Below, in pieces: positions 34,265 through 42,796 of a stretch of 64,000 nt of DNA. The DNA comes from Mycobacterium palustre (GTDB taxonomy: Bacteria > Actinomycetota > Actinomycetes > Mycobacteriales > Mycobacteriaceae). The translations under genes were made by a program, and so were the position numbers. The notes below the pieces were generated by a model that was not told where the DNA came from, searched no databases, and worked only from the letters and a program-made list of their open reading frames with translations. The stretch spans positions 1 to 64,000 of the forward strand of contig NZ_LQPJ01000144.1 in NCBI RefSeq assembly GCF_002101785.1, read 5' to 3'. Position 1 is the stretch's first letter, and each line of letters begins with the position of its first letter.

Positions 34265-34750
34265 TCAGCTGCGCAATGCCGACAGCACCCGCTCGGGGTG
34301 GCGGCAGCTCACCAGCCAGTACGGCGTGGGATCGTCCGGGTCGTCGAGGACTGCCAGAACCATGGGGCCCACCCACGCCCGGTGCAGCACGAAGGCCGCC
34401 GGGTCGAGTTGGCGGCCCAGCGCGGCGGACTTTGCCGAGCGCGCTACCTCGGCGGACCGGGCGATCACGTTGACCGGCAGGTGCGCGTCCCCGGCCCACA
34501 GTTCCACGCCGCCCGGCGCGGCGGGGTCGGCGACGACGCGGATCTCCACCCGGCCCAGCCACAGCAGCGCCGCGGCCGCCACCGCGAACAGCGTCGCGTA
34601 CGGCAGCCAGTGGGGCAGGGAGCGGACCCCGAGGTTGACCTCGAAGGCGATCAGCGCCGCCAACCCGAACCCCAGCGGCCACCACCACCACGGGACCCAT
34701 AGCCGTTCGCGATATCGCACGCTGTGCGGCGCGACGCGCGTGGAAGACAC
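34265..34750 (-). CDS. DUF3093 membrane protein (Rv2698-like)
   Basis: The 161-residue protein has two transmembrane helices close to the N-terminus, preceded by RYRERLWVPWWWWPLGF, then a soluble domain with LWAGDAHLPVNVIARSAEV and PTPYWLVSCRHPERVLSAL. This is DUF3093, usually located beside dut. GTG 34750 is chosen because a TACCCT -10 element lies seven bases before it and the length equals that of M. tuberculosis Rv2698. Longer starts would cross the divergent dut promoter. Confidence 0.9.
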   Translation of the reverse strand: MSSTRVAPHSVRYRERLWVPWWWWPLGFGLAALIAFEVNLGVRSLPHWLPYATLFAVAAAALLWLGRVEIRVVADPAAPGGVELWAGDAHLPVNVIARSAEVARSAKSAALGRQLDPAAFVLHRAWVGPMVLAVLDDPDDPTPYWLVSCRHPERVLSALRS

Positions 34751-34757
34751 GCGGTCA

Positions 34758-34767
34758 AGGGTAGTCT
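34758..34767. promoter_or_regulatory. Overlapping divergent -10 elements (DUF3093 gene / dut)
   Basis: The 10-mer AGGGTAGTCT contains TAGTCT for dut (plus strand, 34762-34767) and, on the other strand, TACCCT for the DUF3093 gene (34763-34758). The two -10 elements share the central TA step. Spacers to the start codons are eight and seven bases, so both mRNAs are predicted to be leaderless, starting about 25 bases apart. Confidence 0.7.
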
Positions 34768-34775
34768 GTGGCCCC

Positions 34776-35240
34776 GTGTCAACCAGTCTCGCCATCGTCC
34801 GTCTGGACCCCGAGCTCCCGCTGCCCAGCCGTGCCCACGACGGCGACGCCGGCGTCGACCTCTACAGCGCCGAAGACGTCAATCTGGACCCCGGCAGACG
34901 GGCCCTGGTGCGGACGGGCGTGGCCGTCGCCATCCCGCACGGGATGGTCGGCCTGGTCCACCCGCGCTCGGGTTTGGCTGCGCGCGTTGGGCTTTCGATC
35001 GTCAACAGCCCCGGCACCATCGACGCGGGCTATCGCGGCGAGATCAAGGTGTCGCTAATCAACCTCGACCCCGACGAGCCCATCGTGGTGCACCGCGGCG
35101 ACCGGATCGCCCAGTTGCTGGTGCAGCGGGTCGAATTGGTCGAGCTGGTCGAGGTGTCGTCGTTCGACGAGGCCGGGCTGGCCCAGACGTCCCGCGGCGA
35201 CGGCGGTCACGGTTCCTCCGGAGGGCACGCGAGCTTGTGA
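34776..35240 (+). CDS. dut: Deoxyuridine 5'-triphosphate nucleotidohydrolase
   Basis: dUTPase converts dUTP to dUMP, preventing uracil incorporation and feeding thymidylate synthesis. The 154-residue homotrimeric enzyme has all five motifs: DAGVDLYSAEDV, HPRSGLAAR, SIVNSPGTIDAGYRGEI, GDRIAQLLV, and the C-terminal arm RGDGGHGSSG. GTG 34776 is fixed by the expected 154-residue length and the TAGTCT element eight bases before. It is divergent from the DUF3093 gene. Confidence 0.97.
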   Translation: MSTSLAIVRLDPELPLPSRAHDGDAGVDLYSAEDVNLDPGRRALVRTGVAVAIPHGMVGLVHPRSGLAARVGLSIVNSPGTIDAGYRGEIKVSLINLDPDEPIVVHRGDRIAQLLVQRVELVELVEVSSFDEAGLAQTSRGDGGHGSSGGHASL

Positions 35241-35290
35241 CCGCCAGCGACGATTCAGAGCGGGAGCGATGAGGAGGAGTGGCGTAGCAG

Positions 35291-36025
35291 ATGGCGGGAT
35301 TCGGTAAACGTGGCAAAGACGAGGGTGAGGTCCAGGCCGCCGGCCTGCACGCCGATGACGAGCCGGAAGAGCTCGAAGAGCTCGAGGGCCCGTTCGACAT
35401 CGACGACTTCGACGACCCCGCGATCGCCGAGCTGGCGCGGCTCGACCTGGGCTCGGTGCTCATCCCGATGCCGGAGACCGGCCAGCTCCAGGTGGAACTG
35501 ACCGAGGCCGGCGTCCCCAGCGCCGTGTGGGTGGTCACGCCCAACGGCCGCTTTACCATCGCGGCCTACGCGGCGCCCAAGACCGGCGGCCTGTGGCGTG
35601 AGGTGGCCGGCGAGCTCGCCGAGTCGCTGCGCAAGGACTCGGCCAAGGTCAGCATCAAGGACGGGCCGTGGGGTCGTGAGGTGGTCGGCACCGCGTCCGG
35701 CGTCGTGCGCTTCATCGGGGTCGACGGCTATCGCTGGATGATCCGCTGCGTCATCAACGGCCCGCAGGAGACCATCGACGCGCTCGACCAGGAGGCGCGC
35801 GCGGCGTTGGTCGACACCGTGGTTCGCCGCGGCGACACGCCGCTTCCCGTGCGCACGCCGCTTCCCGTGCAGCTGCCCGAGCCGATGGTGGAACAGCTGC
35901 GGGCCGCCGCGGCCGCCCAGCAGGCGCAGCAACAACAGGGGGCGCAGCCGCCGAGCGAGCCGGCCGCGCGCCGCAGCGCCGAGGGATCGGCCATGCAGCA
36001 GCTGCGGACCACGACCGGCGGCTAA
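35291..36025 (+). CDS. DUF3710 protein (Rv2696c-like)
   Basis: The 244-residue protein has an acidic N-terminal segment (LEELEGPFDIDDFDD), a conserved beta-rich DUF3710 core (LDLGSVLIPMP, FTIAAYAAPKTGGLWREV, GPWGREVVG, VDGYRWMIRCVINGP), and a Gln/Pro-rich C-terminal tail. Function is unknown. A GAGGAGGAG lies 15 bases before the ATG and could be the ribosome binding site, although the spacing is long. It follows dut after 50 bases and overlaps the convergent hydrolase gene by four bases. Confidence 0.88.
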   Translation: MAGFGKRGKDEGEVQAAGLHADDEPEELEELEGPFDIDDFDDPAIAELARLDLGSVLIPMPETGQLQVELTEAGVPSAVWVVTPNGRFTIAAYAAPKTGGLWREVAGELAESLRKDSAKVSIKDGPWGREVVGTASGVVRFIGVDGYRWMIRCVINGPQETIDALDQEARAALVDTVVRRGDTPLPVRTPLPVQLPEPMVEQLRAAAAAQQAQQQQGAQPPSEPAARRSAEGSAMQQLRTTTGG

Positions 36026-36720
36026 AGGTCGGCCAGGGCCGCCAGGCAGGCCGCGCCCAGCGCGGCGGTGTTTGCGCCCATCTCGTCCAGCGTCACCGTC
36101 CGCAGCGCCGCGCGCGGGGCGGCGGCGACCCAGTCGAGGGCCACCTGCAGCGGGTGGATCGGATCGTCGATCGCGGCGGCCACCGCCAGCGGGGCGCGCA
36201 GCCCGGCCAGGTCGGCGCAACTCGGTGCGACGTAGGCCGCCGCCTCCTCCATGGCGTCGGGCAATTGCGGCCACTGGGCGCGCCAGGACCGGGTCAGCTC
36301 GTCGGCCAGCCACGGCGGGCTCGAGGCCCGCATCTGGCTGGTCGTAGCCGCCAGCCCGTCGGCGCGCAGCCGCGCCGCCGAATACCGCGCCGCCTGCGCG
36401 GCGGGCGCGGCGTGCGGGTCGCCGGCCCACGCCGGCAGCGCGGCCAGCACGACGACGGCGCGATCGGGATGTTTTAGCGCCCAGGCGGTCGCCACCGCGG
36501 CGCCGATGGAGACGCCCCCGACCCCGATCGGACCGCGTCGCGCGGCCCGGTCCAAGGCCGACAGGTAGCCGTCGATCAACCGATCCGGCTGGGGCGGCGG
36601 GGCGAGCAGGACGGCGCCGGCTTCGGCCAGCGGGCCGCGAAACGCCCGGTCGACGTAGTCGTCGTCGGAGCCGGTGCCCGCCAACAACACCGTCGTGACA
36701 CCGCGCAGATCGACAGCCAC
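36022..36720 (-). CDS. Alpha/beta-hydrolase-fold protein (Rv2695-like)
   Basis: The 232-residue protein has an early VLLAGTGSDDDYV turn, a nucleophile-elbow-like GVGGVSIGAAVA (Ser in GVSIG), and a late DDPIHPLQ in the position of the acid. A catalytic His is not obvious near the C-terminus, so activity is uncertain. GTG 36720 follows GAGGGGT. The TAG stop lies in CTAA shared with the end of the DUF3710 gene. Substrate unknown. Confidence 0.8.
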   Translation of the reverse strand: MAVDLRGVTTVLLAGTGSDDDYVDRAFRGPLAEAGAVLLAPPPQPDRLIDGYLSALDRAARRGPIGVGGVSIGAAVATAWALKHPDRAVVVLAALPAWAGDPHAAPAAQAARYSAARLRADGLAATTSQMRASSPPWLADELTRSWRAQWPQLPDAMEEAAAYVAPSCADLAGLRAPLAVAAAIDDPIHPLQVALDWVAAAPRAALRTVTLDEMGANTAALGAACLAALADL

Positions 36721-36858
36721 CCCTCGATATTGCCCCGCCGTCCGGGGCGCCTTAACACCGGAGTTTGGGTCGGTTGGCGCCAGGGAACCAACAGGTCTAC
36801 GGTGTCCGTTGGCATAGATGGAAGCGTCGAAGCTTTACCACTATTTTCAGGAGTGGCC

Positions 36859-37227
36859 ATGGGGGCCCAGGCTTATCTTCGCCGGCTCACCCGTCGGTTG
36901 ACGGAGGATCCGGAGCAACGCGACTCCGAAGAACTGACCGGCGAAATCGCGACGGCCGGCGCGCAGCGCGCGATCGACTGCGAGCGCGGCCAGGAGGTCA
37001 CGATGGTCGGCACCCTGCGTAGCGTCGAGACCAACGGCAAGGGTTGTTCCGGCGGCGTTCGCGCCGAGTTGTTCGACGGCACCGACACCGTCACGCTGGT
37101 CTGGCTGGGGCAGCGCCGCATCCCGGGCATCGACTCGGGCCGCACCCTGCGGGTGCGCGGGCGGATGGGCAAGCTGGAAAACGGGACGAAGGCCATCTAC
37201 AACCCCCACTACGAAATCCAGCGGTGA
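36859..37227 (+). CDS. OB-fold nucleic-acid-binding-like protein (Rv2694c-like)
   Basis: The 122-residue protein carries an OB-fold of the tRNA-anti-codon/RecG wedge type: CERGQEVTMVGTLRSVET, DGTDTVTLVWLGQRRIPGI, and LRVRGRMGKLENGTKAIYNP. It is known in actinobacteria beside DUF3159 and RCK-type potassium proteins. A ligand is not evident; such folds may bind nucleic acid. ATG 36859 follows CAGGAG. The stop overlaps the next GTG (GTGA), so the pair is translationally coupled. Confidence 0.85.
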   Translation: MGAQAYLRRLTRRLTEDPEQRDSEELTGEIATAGAQRAIDCERGQEVTMVGTLRSVETNGKGCSGGVRAELFDGTDTVTLVWLGQRRIPGIDSGRTLRVRGRMGKLENGTKAIYNPHYEIQR

Positions 37228-37877
37228 CGCCGCCCAGCAACGTCACCAACCGCGTCGGCGCCGATCGCCTGCTGGCCCAGGTGGGCGGGGTCAGTGGTGT
37301 CGTCTACTCGTCGGTGCCGGTGGTCGTCTTCGTGGCGGTGTCCGGCTTGGCGGGGTTGATGCCGGCGATCGGGTTCGCGCTGGGCGCGGCCGCGCTGGTT
37401 TTGTTTTGGCGGCTGATCCGGCGCGAATCCACGCAGCCGGCGGTGTCCGGGTTCATCGGGGTCGCCGTCTGCGCGTTGATCGCCTACGCGGTGGGCCAGT
37501 CCAAGGGCTATTTCCTGCTGGGCATTTGGATGTCGCTTTTGTGGGCGATCGTGTTCGCCGTGTCCGTGCTGGTCCGACGCCCCCTGGTCGGTCATCTGTG
37601 GAGCTGGGCCACCGGCCGTGACCGCGCCTGGCGCGACGTGCCGCGGGCCGTCCACGCGTTCGACGTCGCCACGGTGTGCTGGACGCTGGTCTTCACCGCC
37701 CGGTTCGTAATCCAGCGGCTGCTCTACGACGCCGACCAGACGGGCTGGCTCGGTGTCGCGCGGATCGGCATGGGCTGGCCGCTGACGATTTTGGCCGCGC
37801 TCGCGACCTACGCGGCCGCAAAGGCCGCCCAGCGCGCCATGCCCGCAACCGAGGAAGCCGACGCCGACCCCGCCTAG
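37224..37877 (+). CDS. DUF3159 integral membrane protein (Rv2693c-like)
   Basis: The 217-residue protein has about five to six hydrophobic helices with the DUF3159 features VPVVVFVAVSGLAGLMPAIGF, GVAVCALIAYAVGQSKGYFLLGIW, RRPLVGHLWSW and TGWLGVARIGMGWPL. Function is unknown; its neighbours are potassium-transport-type genes. GTG 37224 overlaps the preceding stop. The stop codon shares a CTAG with the convergent ceoC gene. Confidence 0.87.
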   Translation: MTPPSNVTNRVGADRLLAQVGGVSGVVYSSVPVVVFVAVSGLAGLMPAIGFALGAAALVLFWRLIRRESTQPAVSGFIGVAVCALIAYAVGQSKGYFLLGIWMSLLWAIVFAVSVLVRRPLVGHLWSWATGRDRAWRDVPRAVHAFDVATVCWTLVFTARFVIQRLLYDADQTGWLGVARIGMGWPLTILAALATYAAAKAAQRAMPATEEADADPA

Positions 37878-38557
37878 CCCCGTCGGTCGGTGGGCTCGGT
37901 GGTCGGCAGCAGCAGCTTGCGCAGCTCCTCTTCGACCTCGGTGACCGCGACGAACAGCAGTTCGTCGCCGCCCTCGAGCGGCTCGTCGGCCTCGGGCACG
38001 ATCACCCGCGGCCCGCGCAGGATCGTCACCAAGGCGGCGTCCCGGGGCAGCTGCAACCGGCGCACCGGCTTGCCGCCCCACGGCGTGTCGTCGGGCAGGG
38101 TGATCTCCACGAGGTTGGCCTGGCCCCGACGAAATTCCATGAGCCGCACCAGATCCCCGACGGCCACGGCCTCTTCGATCAGCGACGCCAGCATGCGGGG
38201 CGTGGACACCGCGACGTCGACACCCCAGGCGTCGGTGAACAGCCACTCGTTGCGGGGGTCGTTGACCCGGGCCACCACCCGCGGCACCGCGAACTCCGTC
38301 TTGGCCAGCAGGCTGAGCACCACGTTGGCTTTGTCGTCGCCGGTCGCGGCGACCACCACGTCGAAGTCCTCGAGGTGCACCGACTGCAGCAGGCTCAGCT
38401 CGCAGGCGTCGCCCAGCCGCCAGTGCGCGGCCGGGATCGCGTCGACGTCGACGTGCTCGGGGTTGCGCTCGATCAGCGTCACTTCGTGGTTGTTGGCGAT
38501 CAGCTCGCGGGTGACCGAGCGGCCGACCGCCCCCGCGCCGGCGACGGCGACTTTCAT
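37874..38557 (-). CDS. ceoC: RCK-domain potassium regulatory protein CeoC (TrkA-like)
   Basis: The 227-residue cytoplasmic protein has an N-terminal Rossmann RCK_N domain (KVAVAGAGAVGRSVTRELI, GxGxxG), the NAD-binding acidic residue in LIERNPEHVD, and a C-terminal RCK_C domain (VRRLQLPRDAALVTILRG). RCK/TrkA subunits gate potassium transporters in response to NAD(H), ATP or c-di-AMP. CeoB and CeoC are the mycobacterial pair; no TrkH-type pore gene is present here, so the partner may be the neighbouring KimA-like transporter. GGGGGAGAG precedes ATG 38557. Confidence 0.93.
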   Translation of the reverse strand: MKVAVAGAGAVGRSVTRELIANNHEVTLIERNPEHVDVDAIPAAHWRLGDACELSLLQSVHLEDFDVVVAATGDDKANVVLSLLAKTEFAVPRVVARVNDPRNEWLFTDAWGVDVAVSTPRMLASLIEEAVAVGDLVRLMEFRRGQANLVEITLPDDTPWGGKPVRRLQLPRDAALVTILRGPRVIVPEADEPLEGGDELLFVAVTEVEEELRKLLLPTTEPTDRRG

Positions 38558-38645
38558 TTGCGCCACTCTCCCCCGCGAGCGGGCGCTACCCTCACGCTCC
38601 CGGCTCGAAAAACAGGCAAGCGGGCGTCTTCGTCGGCGGCGGTCT

Positions 38646-39317
38646 TCACGGCTCCAAGTCCTCGCTCGGCGGCAGCGCCGCGATGGCCGCCGCTTCGGCC
38701 GCGCGACCAGAAATCGCCGCGAGGTAAACCCGGTCGCCGGCCTGCAGGACGGTCTTGGGTTCCGGCAGCACGCCGGTGCCGAACCGGATCAAGAACGCGA
38801 CCCGGGCGCCGGTGGCCTGCTCGAGCTCGGTCGCCCGGTGGCCCACCCAGTCCTCGTGCAGGTCGACCTCGGCCACCGCGACCGTGCCGGTCGGGTCGCG
38901 CCACTTGGCGGTCTCGCTTTCCCGGGTCAGCGCGTTGAGCAGGCGGTCGGTGGTCCACGGCACCGTGGCGATCGTCGGGATGCCCAGGCGCTCGTAGACC
39001 TCGGCGCGCTTGGCGTCGTAGATCCGCGCGACGACGCGCTGCACGCCGAACGTTTCCCGCGCCAGCCGGGCCGAGATGATGTTGGAGTTGTCGCCGGAGG
39101 ACACCGCGGCGAAGGCCTCGGCCTCCTCGATGCCGGCCCTGAGCAACACATCCCGGTCGAATCCTTGGCCCAGCACCCGTTCGCCGGCGAACTCCGGGCT
39201 GAGCCGGTTGAACGCGGCGCTGTCGCGGTCAATGACCGCCACGTCATGGCCGATGCGGGAGAGCCCGTCGGCCAGCGACGAGCCCACCCGGCCGCAACCC
39301 ATCACAACCACGCGCAC
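38646..39317 (-). CDS. ceoB: RCK-domain potassium regulatory protein CeoB (TrkA-like)
   Basis: The 223-residue protein begins MRVVVMGCGRVGSSLADGLS, an RCK_N GxGxxG fold, with VAVIDRDSAAF marking the acidic nucleotide-binding end of strand two. An RCK_C-like domain occupies the last third (ELEQATGARVAFLIRFG, LQAGDRVYLA). It lies immediately upstream of ceoC on the same strand (88-base gap), suggesting a heteromeric pair. GTG 39317 follows GAAGGGA. It diverges from the KimA-like transporter gene. Confidence 0.93.
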   Translation of the reverse strand: MRVVVMGCGRVGSSLADGLSRIGHDVAVIDRDSAAFNRLSPEFAGERVLGQGFDRDVLLRAGIEEAEAFAAVSSGDNSNIISARLARETFGVQRVVARIYDAKRAEVYERLGIPTIATVPWTTDRLLNALTRESETAKWRDPTGTVAVAEVDLHEDWVGHRATELEQATGARVAFLIRFGTGVLPEPKTVLQAGDRVYLAAISGRAAEAAAIAALPPSEDLEP

Positions 39318-39433
39318 CTGAGGTCCCTTCGGCTCCGTCCTGCGCTATTCCCATCGGCAACCGGGTTGGCCAGCCGATATGGTCCGCCGGCGAACATTCT
39401 CGCCTACGGAACGCTACCAAGCCGGGGTGGGCT

Positions 39434-39439
39434 TACCCT
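39434..39439 (+). promoter_or_regulatory. -10 element of KimA-like gene
   Basis: TACCCT is followed by eight bases and GTG 39448, consistent with a leaderless or nearly leaderless transcript and with the chosen start. Confidence 0.5.
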
Positions 39440-39447
39440 TGGCTCTC

Positions 39448-41442
39448 GTGTCCAAACTTTCCACGGCCGCGCGCCGGTTGCTCATCGGCCGGCCGTTTCG
39501 CAGCGACCGGTTGAGTCACACCCTGCTGCCCAAGCGGATCGCGCTGCCGGTGTTTGCCTCGGACGCGCTGTCGTCGGTGGCGTACGCGCCCGAGGAGATC
39601 TTCCTCATGCTTTCGGTGGCCGGGGTGACCGCCTACGCGCTGACGCCGTGGATCGGACTGGCGGTGGCGGCGGTCATGCTGGTCGTGGTGGCCAGCTACC
39701 GGCAGAACGTGCACGCCTACCCGTCGGGCGGCGGCGACTACGAGGTGGTCACCACCAACCTCGGCGACACCGCCGGCCTCGTGGTGGCCAGCGCCTTGAT
39801 GGTGGATTACGTTCTGACCGTTGCCGTTTCGACCGCCTCGGCGATGTCGAACATCGGCTCGGCGATCCCGGTCGTCGCGCACAACAAGGTGTGGTTCTGC
39901 GTGGCCGCGATCCTGTTGGTGATGGCGCTGAACCTGCGCGGGGTCCGCGAATCCGGGGTGGCGTTCGCGATCCCGACCTACGCGTTCATCATCGGGGTGC
40001 TCGTCATGATCGGGTGGGGCCTGTTCCGGATCTTCGTGCTGGGCAACCCGTTGCGCGCGGAATCGGCCGGGTTCCAGATGCACGCCGAGCACGGGCAGGT
40101 CGTGGGCTTCGCGCTGGCGTTTCTGGTGGCGCGCTCGTTTTCGTCCGGATGCGCGGCGCTGACCGGTGTGGAGGCCATCAGTAACGGCGTGCCGGCGTTC
40201 GAAAAACCCAAGTCGCGCAACGCCGCAACGACCCTGCTGATGCTGGGCGTGATCGCGGTGACCCTGCTGATGGGCATCATCGTGCTGGCCGAGAAGATCG
40301 GCGTCAAACTGGTCGACGATCCCGCCACCCAGCTGTCGGGGGCGCCGCGGGGGTACTACCAGAAGACCCTCGTCACCCAGCTGGCCGAGACCGTGTTCGG
40401 CAGCTTCCACATCGGGTTTCTGCTGATCGCCACCGTCACCGCGCTGATCTTGGTGCTGGCGGCCAACACCGCGTTCAACGGCTTCCCGGTGCTCGGCTCG
40501 GTGCTGGCGCAGCACAGCTACCTGCCGCGCCAATTGCACACGCGCGGAGACAGGTTGGCGTTCTCCAACGGGATCCTGTTCTTGTCGGCGGCCGCGCTGC
40601 TGGCGATCATCGCGTTCCGCGCCGAGGTGACCGCGCTGATCCAGCTCTACATCGTCGGGGTGTTCATTTCGTTCACGCTCAGCCAGGTCGGGATGGTGCG
40701 GCACTGGACCCGGCTGCTGCGCACCGAGACCGATCCCCGCGCGCGGCGCAAGATGATGCGCTCGCGGGTGGTCAACACGGTCGGGTTGCTGTCCACCGGG
40801 GCGGTGTTGCTGGTCGTTTTGGTCACCAAGTTCGTGGCCGGGGCGTGGATCGCCCTGTTCGCGATGAGCGCGCTGTTCATCCTGATGAAGATGATCCACC
40901 GCCACTACGGCACCGTCAGCCAGGAATTGGAGGAGCAGGAGGCCGCCCAGCACGACGTGGTGCTGCCCAGCCGCAACCACGCCCTGGTCCTGGTCTCCAA
41001 GCTGCACCTGCCGACCCTGCGGGCGCTGGCCTACGCGCGCGCCACCCGGCCCGATGTGCTCGAGGCCCTCACGGTCAGCGTCGACGACGCCGAAACGCGC
41101 GAGCTCGTCCACAAGTGGGAGGAAAGCGACATCAGCGTGCCGCTGAAGGTCATCGCCTCGCCGTACCGCGAAATCACCCGTCCCATCCTCGAATACGTCA
41201 AGCGGGTCAGCAAGGAGTCGCCGCGCACCGTGGTGACGGTGTTCATCCCCGAGTACGTGGTGGGCCATTGGTGGGAGCAGGTGCTGCACAACCAAAGCGC
41301 GCTGCGGCTCAAGGGCCGCCTGCTGTTCATGCCCAACGTCATGGTGACTTCCGTTCCCTGGCAGCTGAATTCGTCGGAGCGGCTCAAGGCGTTTCAACCG
41401 CACGCGGCGCCCGGCGACGCCCGTCGCGGAATCTTCGATTGA
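39448..41442 (+). CDS. APC-superfamily transporter resembling KimA potassium symporters (Rv2690c-like)
   Basis: The 664-residue protein has about twelve transmembrane helices and a cytoplasmic C-terminal domain of about 180 residues resembling a universal-stress-protein fold. Several blocks closely resemble Bacillus KimA (YdaO), a potassium/proton symporter: FASDALSSVAYAPEEI, HAYPSGGGDYEVV, SSGCAALTGVEAISNGVPAF, LAANTAFNGFPVL and GDRLAFSNGI. Older annotation calls it an amino-acid permease. The neighbouring divergent ceoB/ceoC RCK genes support a potassium role. Substrate is inferred, not shown. GTG 39448 is used. Confidence 0.85.
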   Translation: MSKLSTAARRLLIGRPFRSDRLSHTLLPKRIALPVFASDALSSVAYAPEEIFLMLSVAGVTAYALTPWIGLAVAAVMLVVVASYRQNVHAYPSGGGDYEVVTTNLGDTAGLVVASALMVDYVLTVAVSTASAMSNIGSAIPVVAHNKVWFCVAAILLVMALNLRGVRESGVAFAIPTYAFIIGVLVMIGWGLFRIFVLGNPLRAESAGFQMHAEHGQVVGFALAFLVARSFSSGCAALTGVEAISNGVPAFEKPKSRNAATTLLMLGVIAVTLLMGIIVLAEKIGVKLVDDPATQLSGAPRGYYQKTLVTQLAETVFGSFHIGFLLIATVTALILVLAANTAFNGFPVLGSVLAQHSYLPRQLHTRGDRLAFSNGILFLSAAALLAIIAFRAEVTALIQLYIVGVFISFTLSQVGMVRHWTRLLRTETDPRARRKMMRSRVVNTVGLLSTGAVLLVVLVTKFVAGAWIALFAMSALFILMKMIHRHYGTVSQELEEQEAAQHDVVLPSRNHALVLVSKLHLPTLRALAYARATRPDVLEALTVSVDDAETRELVHKWEESDISVPLKVIASPYREITRPILEYVKRVSKESPRTVVTVFIPEYVVGHWWEQVLHNQSALRLKGRLLFMPNVMVTSVPWQLNSSERLKAFQPHAAPGDARRGIFD

Positions 41443-42644
41443 CCGCCGAACTGACGCTTCGCACCGGCGCCCCCGCCAACGGGGGCAGCTGCGTGGCGCA
41501 CCACGAGGGCCGCGTCGTGTTCGTCCGTTACGCGCTGCCCGGCGAACGGGTGCGGGCCCGCGTCACCGCCGACCGCGGATCCTATTGGCACGCAGAGGTT
41601 CTCGAGGTGGTCGAGCCGTCCGACCACCGGGTCGCGCCGCTGTGCCCGATCGCCGGTGTCGGCGGCGCGGGGTGCTGCGACCTGGCGTTCGCCGCGCCGG
41701 CGGCGGTCCGGGCGCTCAAGGGCGAGGTGGTGGCCAACCAATTGCAGCGGCTGGGCGGGTACCGCTGGAGCGGCGAGGCCGACCCGCTCTCGGACGGCGG
41801 CCCCACGGGCTGGCGCACCCGGGTCCGGCTGGACGTGGGCGCGGATGGTCGTCCCGGCTTTCACCGCTACCACAGCGACGAACTGGTCACCGACCTGCGC
41901 TGCGCGCAGTTGCCGGCGGGAATGCTCGACGGGCTGGCTCACGATTCGTCGGGGGCGGACTGGCCGCCGGGCGCCCAGCTGCATGTGGCCGTCGACGACG
42001 ACGGCGCGCGCCACGTGGTGCGCACCCTGCGGCGGGGCAACAGGACCGTCACCGCGGTGGTGGAAGGCGGCTACGAGGCGGTGCAGCGGGTGGGCGCGCG
42101 CAGCTGGCGCGTGCCCGTCACGGCGTTTTGGCAGGCGCACCGCGACGCGGCGCCGGTCTACAGCGGCCTCGTCGCCGACTGGGCGCAAGCCGAAGCGGGC
42201 ATGACGGTCTGGGACCTCTACGGCGGCGCCGGGGTTTTCGCCGCCGCGCTCGCCGAGGCGGTCGGGGAGTCGGGGCGGGTGCTGAGCGTCGACACGTCGC
42301 GCGCGTCGACGCGGGCCGCCCGCGCCGCGCTGGCCGATCTGCCCCAGGTCGACGTCGTCACCGATTCGGTGCGGCGGGCGCTGGCGTCGCAGCGGGCGCG
42401 CGCCTCGAGGGCCGACGTCGCGGTGCTGGACCCGCCGCGGGCCGGCGCCGGGCGGGATGTCATCGACCGGGTGGCCGCGGCCGGGGTGCGGCGCGTCGTG
42501 CACATCGGTTGCGAGGCAGCGTCTTTCGCGCGCGACATCGGGCTGTACCGCGGCCACGGCTACGCCGTCGAGGCCATCAAGGTGTTCGACGCCTTCCCGC
42601 TGACCCATCACGTCGAATGCGTGGCGCTGCTGACCTGCGCTTAG
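41439..42644 (+). CDS. TRAM-domain RNA m5U-type methyltransferase (Rv2689c-like)
   Basis: This 401-residue protein belongs to the TrmA/RlmC/RlmD family, which methylates C5 of uridine in 23S rRNA or tRNA. It has an N-terminal TRAM domain (GAPANGGSCVAHHEGRVVFVRY, LPGERVRARV), then SAM-binding VWDLYGGAGVFAAALAEAVG, the DPPRAGAG motif, and the catalytic Cys in HIGCEAASFARDI. An iron-sulfur-type cysteine set is partly visible (CPIAGVGGAGCCD). The TTG at 41439 overlaps the transporter stop (TTGA), implying coupled translation. The exact RNA site is unknown. Confidence 0.9.
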   Translation: MTAELTLRTGAPANGGSCVAHHEGRVVFVRYALPGERVRARVTADRGSYWHAEVLEVVEPSDHRVAPLCPIAGVGGAGCCDLAFAAPAAVRALKGEVVANQLQRLGGYRWSGEADPLSDGGPTGWRTRVRLDVGADGRPGFHRYHSDELVTDLRCAQLPAGMLDGLAHDSSGADWPPGAQLHVAVDDDGARHVVRTLRRGNRTVTAVVEGGYEAVQRVGARSWRVPVTAFWQAHRDAAPVYSGLVADWAQAEAGMTVWDLYGGAGVFAAALAEAVGESGRVLSVDTSRASTRAARAALADLPQVDVVTDSVRRALASQRARASRADVAVLDPPRAGAGRDVIDRVAAAGVRRVVHIGCEAASFARDIGLYRGHGYAVEAIKVFDAFPLTHHVECVALLTCA

Positions 42645-42796
42645 CGGGACACGGGCGGCGCCGAACGGCTAGACTGCCTCGCGGTGTGCCGGGAAGTCTG
42701 GTCGGCGATGTCCTTGTCGTCATCGTCGACCGATCGAGAGGCCCCAGTGCGCACCATCACACGGCGGTGCCGGATCGTCACCCGATTGCCGCGGCC
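42645..42796 (+). promoter_or_regulatory. Promoter and possible leader of antiporter gene
   Basis: TAGACT at 42670-42675 is a good -10 element. It lies ten bases before an in-frame GTG at 42686 and about 120 before the GTG I use (42797). Either a leaderless mRNA encodes an extended N-terminus, or there is a 110-base untranslated leader that might be regulatory. Confidence 0.4.
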
